Shown piece by piece: positions 4,973 through 5,620 of a DNA stretch of 5,620 bases. A model generated the notes under the pieces. It made no database searches, was not told where the DNA came from, and was given only the letters and a program-made list of their open reading frames with translations. Made by a program: the position numbers and the translations under genes. Source of the stretch: Coriobacteriales bacterium (GTDB lineage: Bacteria > Actinomycetota > Coriobacteriia > Coriobacteriales > UBA8131); assembly GCA_031263665.1 (NCBI GenBank), contig JAISFJ010000174.1:1-5620 (forward strand). The letters are read 5' to 3'. Each line of letters starts with the position of its first letter. Position 1 is the first letter of the stretch.

Positions 4973-5530
4973 ATGGAACGACGAGATTTTAGAGAGGACC
5001 TTCGCGACGCGGTGGCTTTTCATGGACATCTTTGTGGTGGGCAAATTATTGGTACCCGCATCGCGCGTTACGCTCTTGATTATTTTGGCGCATACGATTC
5101 TGACGAGAAGCCCGACCTCATCGCCTTTGTGGAGGCGGACCGGTGCCTTGCCGACGCAATCGCCTCAGTGGCACACCTGTCGCTCGGAAAACGCCGTTTG
5201 AAGTGGATGGATTACGGAAAGATGGCGGCCACGTTTTACAACGTCAAGACCGGCGAAGGGATTCGTCTGCACACAGCGGACATCCGCCCATCCGATGATG
5301 TTGCGGACAAAATAACCTTCTACGAGGCAATCAGCGATGACGATTTGATTATCGCGCAAAAGGTCAAAGTGCATATTGATGCCCGCGACCTGCCGGGAAA
5401 ACCGAGCACCACCGTACGCTGCGTATCGTGCGGCGAAAAAGTGCACGACGGGCGCGAAATCACGCGCGATGGTCAGGTGTACTGCAAAGCCTGCTCCGGC
5501 GACGAGGTCTACTATTCGCTCATAGATTAG
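4973..5530 (+). CDS. FmdE-family protein with C-terminal four-cysteine zinc finger
   Basis: This 185-residue soluble protein is of the FmdE/FwdE family (named after formylmethanofuran dehydrogenase subunit E). In non-methanogens such proteins stand alone and their biochemical role is not established; links to molybdenum or tungsten enzymes have been suggested. The N-terminal FmdE domain shows FHGHLCGGQIIGTRIA (H17, H19, C21), the family's metal-site motif. It also has VEADRCLADAI (C58) and DYGKMAATF (80-88). The C-terminus carries CVSC (C150, C153) and CKAC (C171, C174), a C4 treble-clef or ribbon-like zinc site. A third cysteine usually found in the 'T-G-C-(S/T)-L-G-K' stretch is absent: here the sequence is VAHLSLGKRR (66-75), with a histidine next to the expected position. 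The ATG at 4973 has AAGGAG (4961-4966) at an ideal six bases; an ATG 36 bases upstream has no such site. No methanofuran pathway or molybdoenzyme gene is in view. Confidence 0.88.
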   Translation: MERRDFREDLRDAVAFHGHLCGGQIIGTRIARYALDYFGAYDSDEKPDLIAFVEADRCLADAIASVAHLSLGKRRLKWMDYGKMAATFYNVKTGEGIRLHTADIRPSDDVADKITFYEAISDDDLIIAQKVKVHIDARDLPGKPSTTVRCVSCGEKVHDGREITRDGQVYCKACSGDEVYYSLID

Positions 5531-5547
5531 AGTTGTCAGCGGCAACT
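5531..5547 (+). repeat. Small hairpin directly after the fmdE-family stop codon
   Basis: AGTTGTC (5531-5537) pairs with GGCAACT (5541-5547), including one G-U pair, around the loop AGC. It starts at the base after the stop codon. No T-run follows (the next bases are GGGGC), so it is not a standard intrinsic terminator, though it could stabilise the 3' end of the message. Confidence 0.4.
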
Positions 5548-5549
5548 GG

Positions 5550-5602
5550 GGCAGTGGGACAGTTGGGGGACGGGACGGCAGTGGGACAGTGGGGGACGGG
5601 GG
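5550..5602 (+). repeat. Two-copy 27-bp G-rich tandem repeat
   Basis: The unit GGCAGTGGGACAGT(T)GGGGGACGGG begins at 5550 and again at 5577. The copies differ by one inserted T and by bases at the end. Each copy has several runs of three or more G's with short spacers, so the plus strand could form a G-quadruplex. There are only two copies and they abut directly, with no spacers. Confidence 0.7.
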
Positions 5603-5619
5603 CAAAGTGTCCCACTTTG
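5603..5619. repeat. 7-bp hairpin at the right edge, part of the G-rich repeat block
   Basis: CAAAGTG (5603-5609) and CACTTTG (5613-5619) are perfect reverse complements around TCC. A competing pairing joins GTGGGACA (5581-5588) with TGTCCCAC (5608-5615). The block may continue beyond the window, so its true ends cannot be seen. It resembles the dispersed intergenic hairpin repeats found in many Gram-positive genomes. Confidence 0.55.
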
Positions 5620-5620
5620 G

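Noticed and set aside
3853..4992. Plus-strand open frame of 379 codons antisense to cysK
   Set aside because: The opposite strand carries an unmistakable cysteine synthase. This frame is rich in Arg/Gly/Ala with no recognisable fold and runs across the divergent promoter region into the next gene's start.
5550..5602. CRISPR array
   Set aside because: There are only two directly adjoining copies with no unique spacers and no cas genes.

Overview
The window holds five complete genes, one gene fragment at the left edge, and short regulatory intergenic regions. It reads as the chromosome of a moderately GC-rich Gram-positive bacterium. Three things point that way: strong AGGAG-type ribosome binding sites, a YtrA-type GntR regulator paired with a small ABC transporter, and an excisionase-like helix-turn-helix joined to a HipA-like kinase. 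I lean towards Coriobacteriia (Eggerthellaceae-like) or an anaerobic Clostridia relative. This is inference from gene style; there is no rRNA or other phylogenetic marker here.

Layout. Bases 3-86 (+) are the 3' end of an unidentified gene coding for a hydrophobic C-terminus. Two hairpins follow, one of them terminator-like. Bases 223-1524 (-) encode a HipA-like Ser/Thr kinase with its own N-terminal DNA-binding domain and no separate HipB antitoxin. A divergent control region (1525-1693) carries a 10-bp inverted repeat near the kinase gene. On the other side it carries a near-consensus promoter (TTGACA, 16 bp, TATACT) overlapped by a perfect 9+9-bp palindrome. That promoter drives a tightly overlapping three-gene operon (1694-3723, +): GntR/YtrA-type repressor, ABC ATPase and ABC permease. 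The palindrome is the likely operator through which the repressor controls its own operon.

Bases 3769-4722 (-) encode a cysteine synthase family enzyme (CysK-like), convergent with the ABC operon across only 45 bp. Its upstream region is very AT-rich and holds several CTTATA-type palindromic elements around a probable promoter. Bases 4973-5530 (+) encode an FmdE-family protein with a C-terminal four-cysteine zinc finger, divergent from cysK. The right edge (5548-5620) is a G-rich block of two 27-bp tandem repeats plus a hairpin.

The genes do not form one obvious pathway. The best supported functional unit is the autoregulated GntR-ABC operon. The most unusual unit is the kinase fused to a DNA-binding domain and preceded by an inverted repeat, which could be a one-protein, self-regulating HipA-type system.
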